The notes below the pieces were generated by a model, which saw only the letters and a program-made list of their open reading frames with translations, was not told where the DNA came from and searched no databases. Below, piece by piece: positions 9,504 through 18,295 of a DNA stretch of 64,000 nt. The position numbers and the translations under genes are program-made. Location of the stretch: assembly GCF_020165195.1 (NCBI RefSeq), contig NZ_JAIUHR010000004.1:124001-188000 (forward strand), in the 5' to 3' direction. Position 1 is the first letter of the stretch. Each line of letters begins with the position of its first letter. Source of the stretch: Mesorhizobium sp. CA14 (lineage in GTDB: Bacteria > Pseudomonadota > Alphaproteobacteria > Rhizobiales > Rhizobiaceae).

Positions 9504-10829
9504 TTAGAAATCGGCGACCTTACCCCAGGAGGAAGCATCGAAGCGCTGCGGATTGTAGGATCTCGGGTCGACAATTGGCTCCGACCCGGTGACGAGATCG
9601 GCCACCAGATGTCCGGCGCCCGATCCTATGCCGAAGCCATGTCCCGAAAATCCGGCAGCCAGGAAGAACCCTGGAACGGCATCAATCTGGCCGATGGCAG
9701 GCACGCCGTCCGGCGTGCTGTCGATATAGCCGGCCCAGGCAGCACTTATCCTGGTCTTTCTGAGATCGGGCAGAAGTTCGAGCGCGCGGGCGTGCGTCAG
9801 CCGGATCGTCGCCTGGTTCGGGACCGGATCGAGTGTGCGCATGCGCTCCATCGGCGTCGGCCGGTCGAGCCGCCAGCGTTTCAGCGTTTCGTGCCCCGAG
9901 AGCGCGCCTTGCAGCCCGCCGGGCGCCAAGCTTCGCCAGCGCTTCAGGAACATCGGCACGAAATGCGACGAGAAGCGCAGCTGCTGCGGCGTGACATCAA
10001 CGCGTCCGCGACCGCTTATGGCGAGCGTATAGCCGCCGTCGCCACGGCGCGTGACCGAGATGCGCGCCGTGTGCAGTGCGTCCGGCAGGCCGTCCACCCC
10101 GGGCGAGACGGAGAGGATCGAGGAGCGGATCGAGGCTTGCGGAAAGCGGAAGCCGAACTGATGGCAAAAGGAGGAGGCCCAGGCGCCGCCGGCTAGGACC
10201 GCCACCTTCGTGCGGATCGCCCCGCTTTCCGTGACGATGCGGCTCAATCGCCCGCCTTCGGTCTCGATGCCGCGCGCGGCGCAATTCTGGTGCACGCTGC
10301 CACCAAGCTTGAGGATGGCGCGGGCGACCGCGGGCGCGGCGCGCGACGGATCGGCGGTGCCGTCGGTGGGCGAGAAGACGCCGCCCTTCCACGTCCGGCC
10401 CGTGGCGCGGCCGCGCTCGCTGGCCTCGCGACTGTCGAGCATATGCGTGGTGACGCCGGCTGCCCTGGCGAAGTCGCGCCAGCGCGCCCAGCCTGCCAGC
10501 TCCGCCTCGTCATTGCTGAGATAAAGCAGGCCGCAGCGGCGGAAGCCGGTCTCCTCGCCGCTTTCGGCCGCGAAGCGCTCCAGGAGATCGAGGCTGCGGG
10601 TCGCCATCGGCAGCTCGCGGGCGTCGCGGTTCTGCTGGCGGCACCAGCCCCAGTTGCGGGAAGACTGCTCGGCGCCGATGCGTCCCTTTTCGACGAGCGC
10701 CACCCTCATGCCGCGCCGCGCCAGGTAATAGGCCGCGAAGACGCCGACAATGCCGCCGCCGATGACCACCGCGTCCGCGGATTGCGGCAGTTCGCTCGAA
10801 GTCTCGATTTGCTGCAGCGGCGCGCGCAT
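9504..10829 (-). CDS. FAD-dependent oxidoreductase, DAO family
   Basis: A 441-residue flavoprotein. After an about 18-residue lead comes AVVIGGGIVGVFAAYYLARR (FAD site), then EQSSRNWGWCRQQNRD, a signature of a gamma-glutamylputrescine/dipeptide-oxidase-like branch of the DAO family. The C-terminal FAD contact is GFSGHGFGIGSGAGHLVADL. It is convergent with the alpha-subunit gene; the stops are only 26 bases apart. It has its own promoter region (10830-11053) shared with the divergent lrp gene, so it is the likeliest direct target of that regulator. The substrate is unknown, probably a secondary amine. Confidence 0.87.
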   Translation of the reverse strand: MRAPLQQIETSSELPQSADAVVIGGGIVGVFAAYYLARRGMRVALVEKGRIGAEQSSRNWGWCRQQNRDARELPMATRSLDLLERFAAESGEETGFRRCGLLYLSNDEAELAGWARWRDFARAAGVTTHMLDSREASERGRATGRTWKGGVFSPTDGTADPSRAAPAVARAILKLGGSVHQNCAARGIETEGGRLSRIVTESGAIRTKVAVLAGGAWASSFCHQFGFRFPQASIRSSILSVSPGVDGLPDALHTARISVTRRGDGGYTLAISGRGRVDVTPQQLRFSSHFVPMFLKRWRSLAPGGLQGALSGHETLKRWRLDRPTPMERMRTLDPVPNQATIRLTHARALELLPDLRKTRISAAWAGYIDSTPDGVPAIGQIDAVPGFFLAAGFSGHGFGIGSGAGHLVADLVTGSEPIVDPRSYNPQRFDASSWGKVADF

Positions 10830-11053
10830 GATCCTCTCCGCCTTGGGGCTTCAATCTACCGCGTTGCGCAGGCAGGCGCTGCTGCAGTTGAGAGCGAGGC
10901 AGAATTTTATTCCGCCAGTCCCGTCGAAATCGGGAGCCGATGCGTTTCAAAGCGGTGTCCGATGCGATGGACAGGCCGGTGGGCTGTGGTAGTGTCGATG
11001 GCTATTGGCAGCGCGGCATTTTGTGCTGTCTCGTGCGTTATGTGGAGACGGCC

Positions 11054-11530
11054 ATGAAACTGGATCGGATCGACATCAAGATTCTGCACGAATTGCAGAA
11101 GAACGGCCGCATTACCAATGTCGAACTGGCCGATCTGGTGCATCTGTCGCCGAGCCCGTGCCTGATGCGGGTGAAAAAACTCCAGTCGGAAGGCTACATC
11201 GAGGGCTATTCCGCGCAGGTCAATATCGGCAAGCTCGGCCAGACGCTGACGGTGTTCACCGAGATCACCTTGAAGAACCATCGCCAGGTCGACTTCGCCC
11301 GTTTTCTCGCCGTGGTGGAGAAGATCGACCAGGTCATCGAATGCCACCTTGTCTCTGGCGGCTACGATTATCTGATGAAATTCATGACCGCCGGCATCAG
11401 CGAGTATCAGACGATCATGGAACGGCTGACCGACATGGACATCGGCATCGACAAGTATTTCAGTTTCGTGGTGCTGAAGTCGCCGATCGTCAAGGCGCAC
11501 ATGCCGCTGCCCAGCCTGTTTCCGATGTAG
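11054..11530 (+). CDS. Lrp/AsnC-family transcriptional regulator
   Basis: A 158-residue regulator with an N-terminal HTH (KLDRIDIKILHELQKNGRIT, then NVELADLVHLSPSPC) and a C-terminal RAM ligand-sensing domain. ATG 11054 follows GGAGACGGCC and gives the canonical start; longer in-frame extensions lack family resemblance. Divergent from the FAD oxidoreductase at 10829. Such regulators usually sense an amino acid and control its catabolism. Its last about 35 codons are repeated, diverged and frameshifted, at 14667-14783. Confidence 0.92.
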   Translation: MKLDRIDIKILHELQKNGRITNVELADLVHLSPSPCLMRVKKLQSEGYIEGYSAQVNIGKLGQTLTVFTEITLKNHRQVDFARFLAVVEKIDQVIECHLVSGGYDYLMKFMTAGISEYQTIMERLTDMDIGIDKYFSFVVLKSPIVKAHMPLPSLFPM

Positions 11531-11561
11531 TCGGCGATGGCCGCGCACTGACTGCGGTCCG

Positions 11562-12503
11562 TTACAGTATGCCGGGCCGCAATATAGGATGCAGCGCTTT
11601 CAATTCGGCTTGCATCTCGGCAATCATCCAGGCGCGGATGTCGGACACGATCGGTCGTGGCGGCCGTGAGCATGGCGCAATCAGCTGATGGGTTCGACCG
11701 GTGTTGATCTGCCTGTCCGATGCCGGAACAAGCGTTCCCTGGAGCAACGCCCTTGAAACGTTGCTGAGCCAGCCGAGCGCCACGCCTTCGCCGTTCATCG
11801 CCGCCTGAAGGACGACCGCGTAGTCCGAGAACTCCAGCCACTTTGCCCGGCTGGTCTTGCGGTCCGCCACGCTGCCCCAGGCGTCCCGCCACTGCTCCTT
11901 GGCGTCGGTCAGATGAAGCAGGACATGACCTTCCCCGTTTCCGGCATGCATCAAATGGCCGTGGGTCGACAAATAGGATGGGCTGCACACCGGCACGATA
12001 ATTTCCGGACAGAAGGGCCAGCGATGATAATGCCTATCGTCGTCGGCCAGGATTCGTGTGGCAAGGTCGACATTCTCGGCGGGCCCTCGCAAGACCCCCG
12101 CGATCAATTCAAATCTCAGGTCCACATCGGGGAATCTCATGTTGAACGTCCCCAACCTCGGAACAAACCAATAGGTTGCGAGAGAGCTCGAAAGCGAAAG
12201 AGTGACGACCGGCTTTGCGGCGCCGTTCTTCTTGATCGTGCCGATAACCCCTTCGATGCCGTCGAACCCCTCCCTTACGGCCGAATAGAGAGAGCGTCCC
12301 TCCGGGGTTGGAGCCAGCCCTGTTCGCCCCCGCGTGAAAAGAGCGACGCCAAGATCGCTCTCCAGCTGGGCGATGCTGCGGCTGATCGACGGCTGCGTGA
12401 CGTTGAACTCGCGCGCGGCCGCCGTGAAGCTGCCCGTCCGGACGGCACTTTCGAAGACAAGTAGCCCGCGTGCGGATGGAACTAGTTTTGCAAAACCGGC
12501 CAT
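11562..12503 (-). CDS. LysR-family transcriptional regulator (GcvA-like)
   Basis: A 313-residue regulator. The HTH lies in LLVFESAVRTGSFTAAAREF, NVTQPSISRSIAQLE and LGVALFTRGRTG, followed by a substrate-binding domain. I choose ATG 12503 because the only upstream in-frame alternative is TTG 12527 and because a perfect palindrome (12502-12516) sits at the ATG, where an operator would be expected. It is divergent from the DgcA-like gene at 12576 and probably controls it. Its 3' end is 32 bases from the lrp stop, convergent. Confidence 0.9.
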   Translation of the reverse strand: MAGFAKLVPSARGLLVFESAVRTGSFTAAAREFNVTQPSISRSIAQLESDLGVALFTRGRTGLAPTPEGRSLYSAVREGFDGIEGVIGTIKKNGAAKPVVTLSLSSSLATYWFVPRLGTFNMRFPDVDLRFELIAGVLRGPAENVDLATRILADDDRHYHRWPFCPEIIVPVCSPSYLSTHGHLMHAGNGEGHVLLHLTDAKEQWRDAWGSVADRKTSRAKWLEFSDYAVVLQAAMNGEGVALGWLSNVSRALLQGTLVPASDRQINTGRTHQLIAPCSRPPRPIVSDIRAWMIAEMQAELKALHPILRPGIL

Positions 12504-12516
12504 ACGCTCAGCGTAT
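12502..12516. promoter_or_regulatory. Perfect 15-bp palindrome, probable LysR operator
   Basis: ATACGCT-C-AGCGTAT is perfectly symmetrical about one base and contains a T-N11-A pattern typical of LysR sites. It overlaps the chosen lysR start codon and lies about 60 bases upstream of the divergent DgcA-like gene, so one site could serve autoregulation and target control. Confidence 0.6.
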
Positions 12517-12575
12517 AGCTGCCTCAATAATTTTCAAGCTTTCTGCCTCCCTGCAAATGGCGAACTATAACCATC

Positions 12576-14651
12576 ATGAATGGGTGGGAGCAGAACGTGA
12601 GTGCAGCAGGACCTCGAGCAGGCGAGACATCCAGCGATCCCCTGCTTCAGCCCTTTCGGCTGAAGGGCCTGATGCTGCGCAACCGCATCGTTAGCACCAG
12701 CCATGCCTCGATGCTGGACGAAGGCGGCCTGCCGCTCGAACGCTACCAGCGTTATCATGAGGAGAAGGCGCGCGGCGGCCTGGCCATGACCATGGCTGGC
12801 GGCTCGGCGATGACGTCACCCGATTCGAGCTGGGGCGGCGGCCAGTTGGCCCTTTCGAGCGATCGCATAGTTCCCCATCTCCAGTCGCTGTCGCAGCGGA
12901 TCCATCGTCATGGCGCAGCCGTGATGTGCCAGGTCTCGCATCTCGGCCGGCGCGCCACCGCCTATGCCGGAAACTGGCTGGCGCCAGTGGCGCCGTCGCG
13001 CGTGCGCGAGGCGCGAAACAGGAATTTTCCGAAGGAGATGGACGCCGCGGACATCGACAGGATCATCAAGGATTACGCGAGTGCCGCCAGGCGCTGTCTC
13101 GACGGCGGTCTGGATGGCATTGAGACCGTCACCGGCGGGCATCTGATCGGCCAATTCCTGTCGCGCCGAACAAACAAGCGCAGCGACGCTTTTGGCGGCT
13201 CGCTGGAAAACCGGGCGCGCTTCGGCCTGATGGTCCACGAGGCGATCCGCCGAGCGGTCGGTAACGACTTCACCGTCGGCATCCGTTTCGTCATTGACGA
13301 GGCGGTGGATGACGGATCGGATTTCGATGAATGCCTTGCCTTCGCCCGCTTGTTCGAGCGGGAAGGCCACATCGATTTCTTCAACTGCATCTTCGGCCGC
13401 ATGGACACCGACCTCTCGCTGGCCGAGCAGAACATGCCTGGCATGTTTACCAAGAGCGCGCCGTTTCTGTCGCTGGTTGGAGAGTTCAAGCGGCAAACGA
13501 GACTGCCCGTCATCCATGCCGCCGCCATCAGGGACGTAGCCACGGCCCGGCATGCGATCCGGGAGAATCTTGTCGACCTGGTCGGCATGACGCGGGCGCA
13601 CATCGCCGACCCGGATATCGTCAACAAGGTGATGCGGGGAGAGGAAGACCGCATCCGCCCGTGCGTCGGAGCGTCCTACTGCCTTTATAAGAAGGTGCAG
13701 TGCATCCACAATCCGGCCAGCGGTCACGAAACCATGGTCAGCCACATCATCGAGCGGGCCGAAACCCCGAAACGGGTGGTCGTGGTCGGCGGCGGCCCGG
13801 GTGGCATGGAGGCGGCAAGGGTCGCGGCCGAGCGTGGGCACAAAGTGACCTTGCTGGAGGCCGGAGCGCGGCTTGGCGGGCAGGTACTCATTGCAGCCTC
13901 TGCCTATGACCGAAAGGATCTCATCGGCATCGTCGACTGGCGTGTCGACGAACTCGCACGCCTCGGCGTCGCAGTCCGTCTCAACACCTATGCGGATGCC
14001 GAACTCGTCCTTGCCGGCAAGCCGGACGCCGTCATCGTTGCCACCGGCGGCATTCCCGACATGGAGTGGCTGGACGGCGCCGAACACTGCGACAGCGTCT
14101 GGGACCTTCTGACCGGAGCCGTGCCAGCCAAGGACGATGTGCTGATCTACGATGAAACCGGACGTCAGGTCGCCATCTCCTGCGCCCTCCACCTGGCACG
14201 CCTGGGGCGCGCGGTCAGCCTGGCCATAGCGGACGACACCCTGGCGATCGAGACGCCTTATCCGGACAGGGTGAGTTTCCGCAAACTTGCCTCGGAACTG
14301 AGCATCCGTGTCGTCGGCGACCTGCGCCTGGTCAAGGCGGCGCGCCAAGGCAACGGCATCGCCGCCATGTTCCGGCACGAGCTCACCGGCGCGGAGACGG
14401 AAATGACCGCGGCGCAACTCATTGTTGAGCGCGGCACGGTGCCCATGGAAGACACCTACCAGGAACTGCGCGTCCGCTCCGCCAACAACGGCATCACCGA
14501 CATCGCCCTTATGACGGGAGCGAGGGCGAGGGAAGACCATGGTACCCAAGCTGCCGGATCATTCGTCCTGCATCGCATTGGCGACGCGGTTGCCAGCCGG
14601 GATATCTACTCGTCGATCTACGAGGCCTACCGGATCTGTTCGCAATTGTAG
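12576..14651 (+). CDS. DgcA/trimethylamine-dehydrogenase-like FMN and FAD oxidoreductase
   Basis: A 691-residue two-domain protein. The N-terminal half is an Old Yellow Enzyme-type TIM barrel (DPLLQPFRLKGLMLRNRI at about 22, QVSHLGRRA, GGSLENRARF); a cysteine segment (RPCVGASYC, later QCIHNP) follows near residue 365; then a Rossmann FAD/NAD domain begins with VVVVGGGPGGMEAARVAAER. Relatives demethylate dimethylglycine (DgcA) or trimethylamine. The usual four-cysteine [4Fe-4S] pattern is altered, with Ala where the second Cys is expected. GTG 12597, preceded by GGGAG, is a good alternative start. Divergent from lysR. Confidence 0.85.
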   Translation: MNGWEQNVSAAGPRAGETSSDPLLQPFRLKGLMLRNRIVSTSHASMLDEGGLPLERYQRYHEEKARGGLAMTMAGGSAMTSPDSSWGGGQLALSSDRIVPHLQSLSQRIHRHGAAVMCQVSHLGRRATAYAGNWLAPVAPSRVREARNRNFPKEMDAADIDRIIKDYASAARRCLDGGLDGIETVTGGHLIGQFLSRRTNKRSDAFGGSLENRARFGLMVHEAIRRAVGNDFTVGIRFVIDEAVDDGSDFDECLAFARLFEREGHIDFFNCIFGRMDTDLSLAEQNMPGMFTKSAPFLSLVGEFKRQTRLPVIHAAAIRDVATARHAIRENLVDLVGMTRAHIADPDIVNKVMRGEEDRIRPCVGASYCLYKKVQCIHNPASGHETMVSHIIERAETPKRVVVVGGGPGGMEAARVAAERGHKVTLLEAGARLGGQVLIAASAYDRKDLIGIVDWRVDELARLGVAVRLNTYADAELVLAGKPDAVIVATGGIPDMEWLDGAEHCDSVWDLLTGAVPAKDDVLIYDETGRQVAISCALHLARLGRAVSLAIADDTLAIETPYPDRVSFRKLASELSIRVVGDLRLVKAARQGNGIAAMFRHELTGAETEMTAAQLIVERGTVPMEDTYQELRVRSANNGITDIALMTGARAREDHGTQAAGSFVLHRIGDAVASRDIYSSIYEAYRICSQL

Positions 14652-14688
14652 TGTCGGTGAAGGCGCTCATGGAGCGCCTTGACCGACA
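14652..14688. terminator. Strong hairpin after the DgcA-like gene
   Basis: A stem of 17 base pairs with one mismatch and a three-base loop (ATG at 14669-14671) begins just after the stop codon. There is no T-run, so it may be a factor-assisted terminator or an mRNA 3' stabiliser. Its right arm is the start of the lrp remnant. Confidence 0.55.
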
Positions 14689-14783
14689 TGGATATCGGCA
14701 TTGACAAGTGTTTCAGCTGTGTGGTGCTGAAGTCTCCCGTCGTCAAGGCGCATACGCCGTTGCCCAACCCGTTTCCGATGTGA
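14667..14783 (+). pseudogene. 3' remnant of a second lrp/asnC gene
   Basis: Translated with one frame correction it reads MERLTDMDIGIDKCFSCVVL and ends KSPVVKAHTPLPNPFPM before a TGA. That is nearly the same as the tail of the Lrp protein encoded at 11054-11530 (ending SPIVKAHMPLPSLFPM). There is a one-base insertion after MERL, and no upstream lrp sequence is present. DNA identity to the intact tail is high but clearly below 90 percent, so this is an old paralogue or an old duplication. Confidence 0.8.
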
Positions 14784-14798
14784 GGCTCGGCCCTTTGC

Positions 14799-16454
14799 TT
14801 AGCGGTGGCCGTACGTGCTGACCAGTTCGGGGTCGCGGACGAGCCCGTCGAGCCAGGTCGGATCGAGCTTCGGCACGGAGGAGAACAGAAGCTTGGAATA
14901 GGGGTGGCTGGGCGCCTTCAGCTTGTCGGGCGTGATCTGCTCCACCCGCTCGCCATTGTACATCACCATGATCTCGTCGCAGATAGCCTCGACGACCGAG
15001 AGGTCATGGCTGATGAAGATGTAGGAGAGCCCCAGCTCGCGCTGCAGCTCCTTGAGAAGCTCGATCACGGCGGACGCCACCACCGTGTCGAGCGCCGAGG
15101 TGATTTCATCGCAGATTATGAGCTTGGGATCGGCGGCCAGAGCGCGCGCAAAGTTCACCCGCTGCTTCTGGCCGCCCGAGAGCTCCGATGGACGACGATA
15201 GCGCAGCGCTCTCGGCAGGCGAACCATGTCGAGCAGTTCGTCAACGCGCTTCGAGCGCGCCTGCCTGTTGATCCCGTGGTAGAAGGCCAGCGGGCGGGAG
15301 ATGATGTCTTCGATCGGCTTGGCCGGATTGAGCGCGGTATCGGCATACTGGAACACGATCTGCATCTCGCGCAGTTGGTCTTGGCTGCGTTTGCTTGCGG
15401 CGCGCTCCAGTTGCTTGCCGTCGAAGATGATATCGCCGGCCGTTGCCGGATGGATGCCCGCGATGACGCGCGCAAGCGTCGATTTTCCGCAACCGGATTC
15501 GCCGATGACGCCGAGGTTGCGGCCCTTCTCGACGACCAGACTGACGGCATTGACGGCCCGGATAAGTGGCAGTCCATCATCTCGCACCGCGCCATAGCCG
15601 GCCGTCACATTGTCGATGCGCAGCAACGGCTTCGCGCCGGCATATGCGTGCGCCTGCGCTTGCCGCGGCTTCGGCTCGAAGGCAGCCAGCAGTTCACGCG
15701 TGTAGGGATGCTGCGCGGCCGAAAGAATCTGAGGCGTGCTGCCGGTCTCCTGCACTTCGCCGCCCTTCAGCACAACGATGTGATCGGCGATCTGGGCGAC
15801 GACGGCGAGATCGTGGGAAACATAGACCCCGGCTATCCCACCCGCCCGCATGACCGATTTGAAGGCCTTCAGCACGTCGATCTGCGTCGTCACGTCCAGC
15901 GCCGTCGTCGGCTCATCGAAGATGACCAGCTTGGGATCGCCGATAAGCGCCATGGCCGCCGACAGCCGCTGCAACTGGCCGCCGGAAACCTGGTGCGGAT
16001 AACGGGCGCCGATCCGTTCCGGATCCGGCAACGACAAGGCCCTGAACAGCTCGACAGCGCGCTTTCGCGCCCTCTCAGGAGGCATCAGCCTGTGGATGCG
16101 CGTAACCTCGATCACCTGCTCCATGATGGTCGCCGAGGGATTGAACGAGGCCGCGGCACTTTGTGGAACATAGGCAATGTCGGTGCCCCGCAGCCTGGCG
16201 CGCTGCTTTTCGGAAAGTGCGGCCATGTTCTTGCCGTTCACATTGATCTCGCCGCCGGTTATCCGGCAGCCGGGGCGTGCGTACCCCATGAGCGAGAGCG
16301 CCACCGTCGTCTTGCCGGAGCCGCTCTCGCCAATCAGTGCGACGATCTCGCCGTCGGCGATGTCGAGGCTGACGCCCTTGATGAGTTCGACGATCCGTCC
16401 GGAATCGGTCTTCGCCTCGATCCTCAGGTTCCTCACCTCGACGAGATTGGTCAT
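14799..16454 (-). CDS. Dipeptide/opine-type ABC transporter, fused double ATPase
   Basis: A 551-residue protein with two complete ABC domains, equivalent to DppD plus DppF in one chain. Domain 1: Walker A GESGSGKTT near residue 41, signature VSGGQLQRLS, Walker B LVIFDEPTTALD. Domain 2: Walker A GESGCGKST, signature LSGGQKQRVN, Walker B LIICDEITSALD. ATG 16454 overlaps the TGA of the upstream permease by ATGA. It is the last gene of the importer operon (binding protein, permease, permease, ATPase). The longer open frame upstream to 17114 is antisense noise over the permease. Confidence 0.93.
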   Translation of the reverse strand: MTNLVEVRNLRIEAKTDSGRIVELIKGVSLDIADGEIVALIGESGSGKTTVALSLMGYARPGCRITGGEINVNGKNMAALSEKQRARLRGTDIAYVPQSAAASFNPSATIMEQVIEVTRIHRLMPPERARKRAVELFRALSLPDPERIGARYPHQVSGGQLQRLSAAMALIGDPKLVIFDEPTTALDVTTQIDVLKAFKSVMRAGGIAGVYVSHDLAVVAQIADHIVVLKGGEVQETGSTPQILSAAQHPYTRELLAAFEPKPRQAQAHAYAGAKPLLRIDNVTAGYGAVRDDGLPLIRAVNAVSLVVEKGRNLGVIGESGCGKSTLARVIAGIHPATAGDIIFDGKQLERAASKRSQDQLREMQIVFQYADTALNPAKPIEDIISRPLAFYHGINRQARSKRVDELLDMVRLPRALRYRRPSELSGGQKQRVNFARALAADPKLIICDEITSALDTVVASAVIELLKELQRELGLSYIFISHDLSVVEAICDEIMVMYNGERVEQITPDKLKAPSHPYSKLLFSSVPKLDPTWLDGLVRDPELVSTYGHR

Positions 16455-17302
16455 GTGTCCCTGTCCCTGATCTTCTGCGGCAGGTTGTCGATCAGCAGGT
16501 TGACGCTGATGGTGAGGCTGGCGATCGCCAGCGACGGCACAATCACTGCCGGCGCCGCAAACGGTAGGCCGCCGATGTTCTCGCGCACCAGTGCGCCCCA
16601 ATCGGCGAGCGGCGGCTGCAGCCCGAGCCCCAGGAACGAGAGGCCGGAGAGCAGGAGCACGATGAAGACGAAGCGCAGGCCGAAGTCGGCGAGCACCGGG
16701 CGGATGATGTTGGGCAGGATCTCCGACCCGATGAGATAGGCGGTGCTCTCGCCGCGCACGCGGGCGACGGTCATGAAGTCCATGGTGTTGATGTTGACGG
16801 CGAGCGCGCGGGCAAAACGGTAGGCGCCTGGGATATAGATGACCGCAAGCGTCAGGATCAGCACCGGGATCGACGAGCCGACCGCGGCAACGACGACGAG
16901 CCCGAACAGCTTGCTGGGGATGGAGTTCATGGCATCGAGGAAGCGGCTGAGGCAGGTGTCGAACCAGCCGCCGGTGACGGCTGCGACCATGCCGAGCACG
17001 ACACCTGAAAAGCAGGCGATGCAGACGGCGGCAAGCGATATGCCGACGGTGTAGCGCGCGCCGATCAGCACCCGCGAGAGCATGTCGCGGCCGAGATAGT
17101 CCGAGCCCAGCCACAGGCCTTGGCGCATTGGGCCGAAATAGTCGTCATCGACGATGTCGCCGATCGGATGCGGGATGATGTAGGGCGCGAAGATGGCGAC
17201 CAGCGTCCACGCCAGGATAACCAGCGAAGCCACGACGCCGACAAGATTGTAGCTGTGGCCGAGCAGGGATCGTCGAGAGGCTGCACCGCGTGCCATCGTC
17301 AT
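16451..17302 (-). CDS. Dipeptide/opine-type ABC permease, DppC-like
   Basis: A 283-residue inner-membrane permease with about six transmembrane helices. It has the DppC-type N-terminal arrangement (one helix, then a periplasmic loop with GLWLGSDYLGRDMLSRVL) and the EAA-like cytoplasmic loop TVARVRGESTAYLIGSEIL that contacts the ATPase. It is joined by ATGA overlaps to both neighbours, showing a single translationally coupled importer operon. Confidence 0.92.
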   Translation of the reverse strand: MTMARGAASRRSLLGHSYNLVGVVASLVILAWTLVAIFAPYIIPHPIGDIVDDDYFGPMRQGLWLGSDYLGRDMLSRVLIGARYTVGISLAAVCIACFSGVVLGMVAAVTGGWFDTCLSRFLDAMNSIPSKLFGLVVVAAVGSSIPVLILTLAVIYIPGAYRFARALAVNINTMDFMTVARVRGESTAYLIGSEILPNIIRPVLADFGLRFVFIVLLLSGLSFLGLGLQPPLADWGALVRENIGGLPFAAPAVIVPSLAIASLTISVNLLIDNLPQKIRDRDT

Positions 17303-18249
17303 CTCAGCCTCGGGTTGGACATGATGGCCACAATGTCCGCGGCCGTGATGAGCAGCAGATAGCCGAGGCAGAAGATCATCGCGCAGCTCTGGATCAGTGG
17401 CAGGTCGCGTGTCGCGACGGCATCGACCATCAGCTTGGCGATGCCGGGATAGTTGAAGATTGTCTCAACGATGATGACGCCGCCGACCAGATATGAGAGC
17501 GACAGCGCAACCGCGTTGACGATCGGGCCGAGCGCATTGGGAAGCGCGTGCTTCAGCACCATGCGGCCGCGCGAGGCGCCCTTGAGCAGCGCCATCTCGG
17601 CGTAGGGCGTGGAGAGCGTTTCGATGACCGCGGCCCGCGTCATGCGTACCATCTGCGCGGAGATGACGAAGGTGAGCGTGATCACCGGCATGGCATAGAT
17701 GCGCACGACATCGGTCAGCGAATGCGCCTCGTTGACCGACGACAACGCCGGCAGCCATTTGAGATAGACCGCGAAGAGCAGGACCGCCAGTGTCGCGACC
17801 ATGAACTCCGGCACCGAGATCACGCCGATCGAAACCACGGTGACGGCGCGGTCATAGAGCGAGCCGCGCAGCATCGCGGCGGTAATGCCGAGCGTCAGCG
17901 CCAGCGGCACGGACAAGAGCGTGGTGATGGCGGCGAGCTTCATGGTGTTGACCAGGCGGCCACCGATCAGCGCTGCCACCGGCATGTTGTTGGCATAGGA
18001 CGTGCCGAGGTCGCCATGCAGCAGGCCGAGAAGCCAGCGCAGGAAGCGCAGGATCGCCGGATCGTTGAGGTGCATGGCCTCGCGCAGGCCGGCGACCGCC
18101 TCCGGCGTCGCCGCCTGGCCGAGCAGGATCGATGCGGTGTCGCCAGGCAGCATGCTGGTGGCGAAAAACACGGCGAAGAGCACGATCAGAAGCGTGACGA
18201 GCGCGATCCCCAGCCGCTTCACCACGAGGTTCAAAACCCCAGACGTCAT
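17299..18249 (-). CDS. Dipeptide/opine-type ABC permease, DppB-like
   Basis: A 316-residue permease. The N-terminal helix LGIALVTLLIVLFAVFFATS is followed by the DppB-type loop with LPGDTASILLGQAATPEA and a C-terminal EAA-like loop (LLKGASRGRMVLKHALPNAL). It lies 85 bases downstream of the substrate-binding protein, after a strong hairpin, and overlaps the next permease by four bases. Confidence 0.92.
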   Translation of the reverse strand: MTSGVLNLVVKRLGIALVTLLIVLFAVFFATSMLPGDTASILLGQAATPEAVAGLREAMHLNDPAILRFLRWLLGLLHGDLGTSYANNMPVAALIGGRLVNTMKLAAITTLLSVPLALTLGITAAMLRGSLYDRAVTVVSIGVISVPEFMVATLAVLLFAVYLKWLPALSSVNEAHSLTDVVRIYAMPVITLTFVISAQMVRMTRAAVIETLSTPYAEMALLKGASRGRMVLKHALPNALGPIVNAVALSLSYLVGGVIIVETIFNYPGIAKLMVDAVATRDLPLIQSCAMIFCLGYLLLITAADIVAIMSNPRLR

Positions 18250-18295
18250 GGAGGCTCCTGCGGTTGCGTTCGGCCGAAATCTTGCTCAATGCGGT

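Noticed and set aside
14799..17114. 771-codon version of the fused ABC ATPase
   Set aside because: The first 220 codons are antisense-like noise over the permease; the true start is ATG 16454 in an ATGA overlap.
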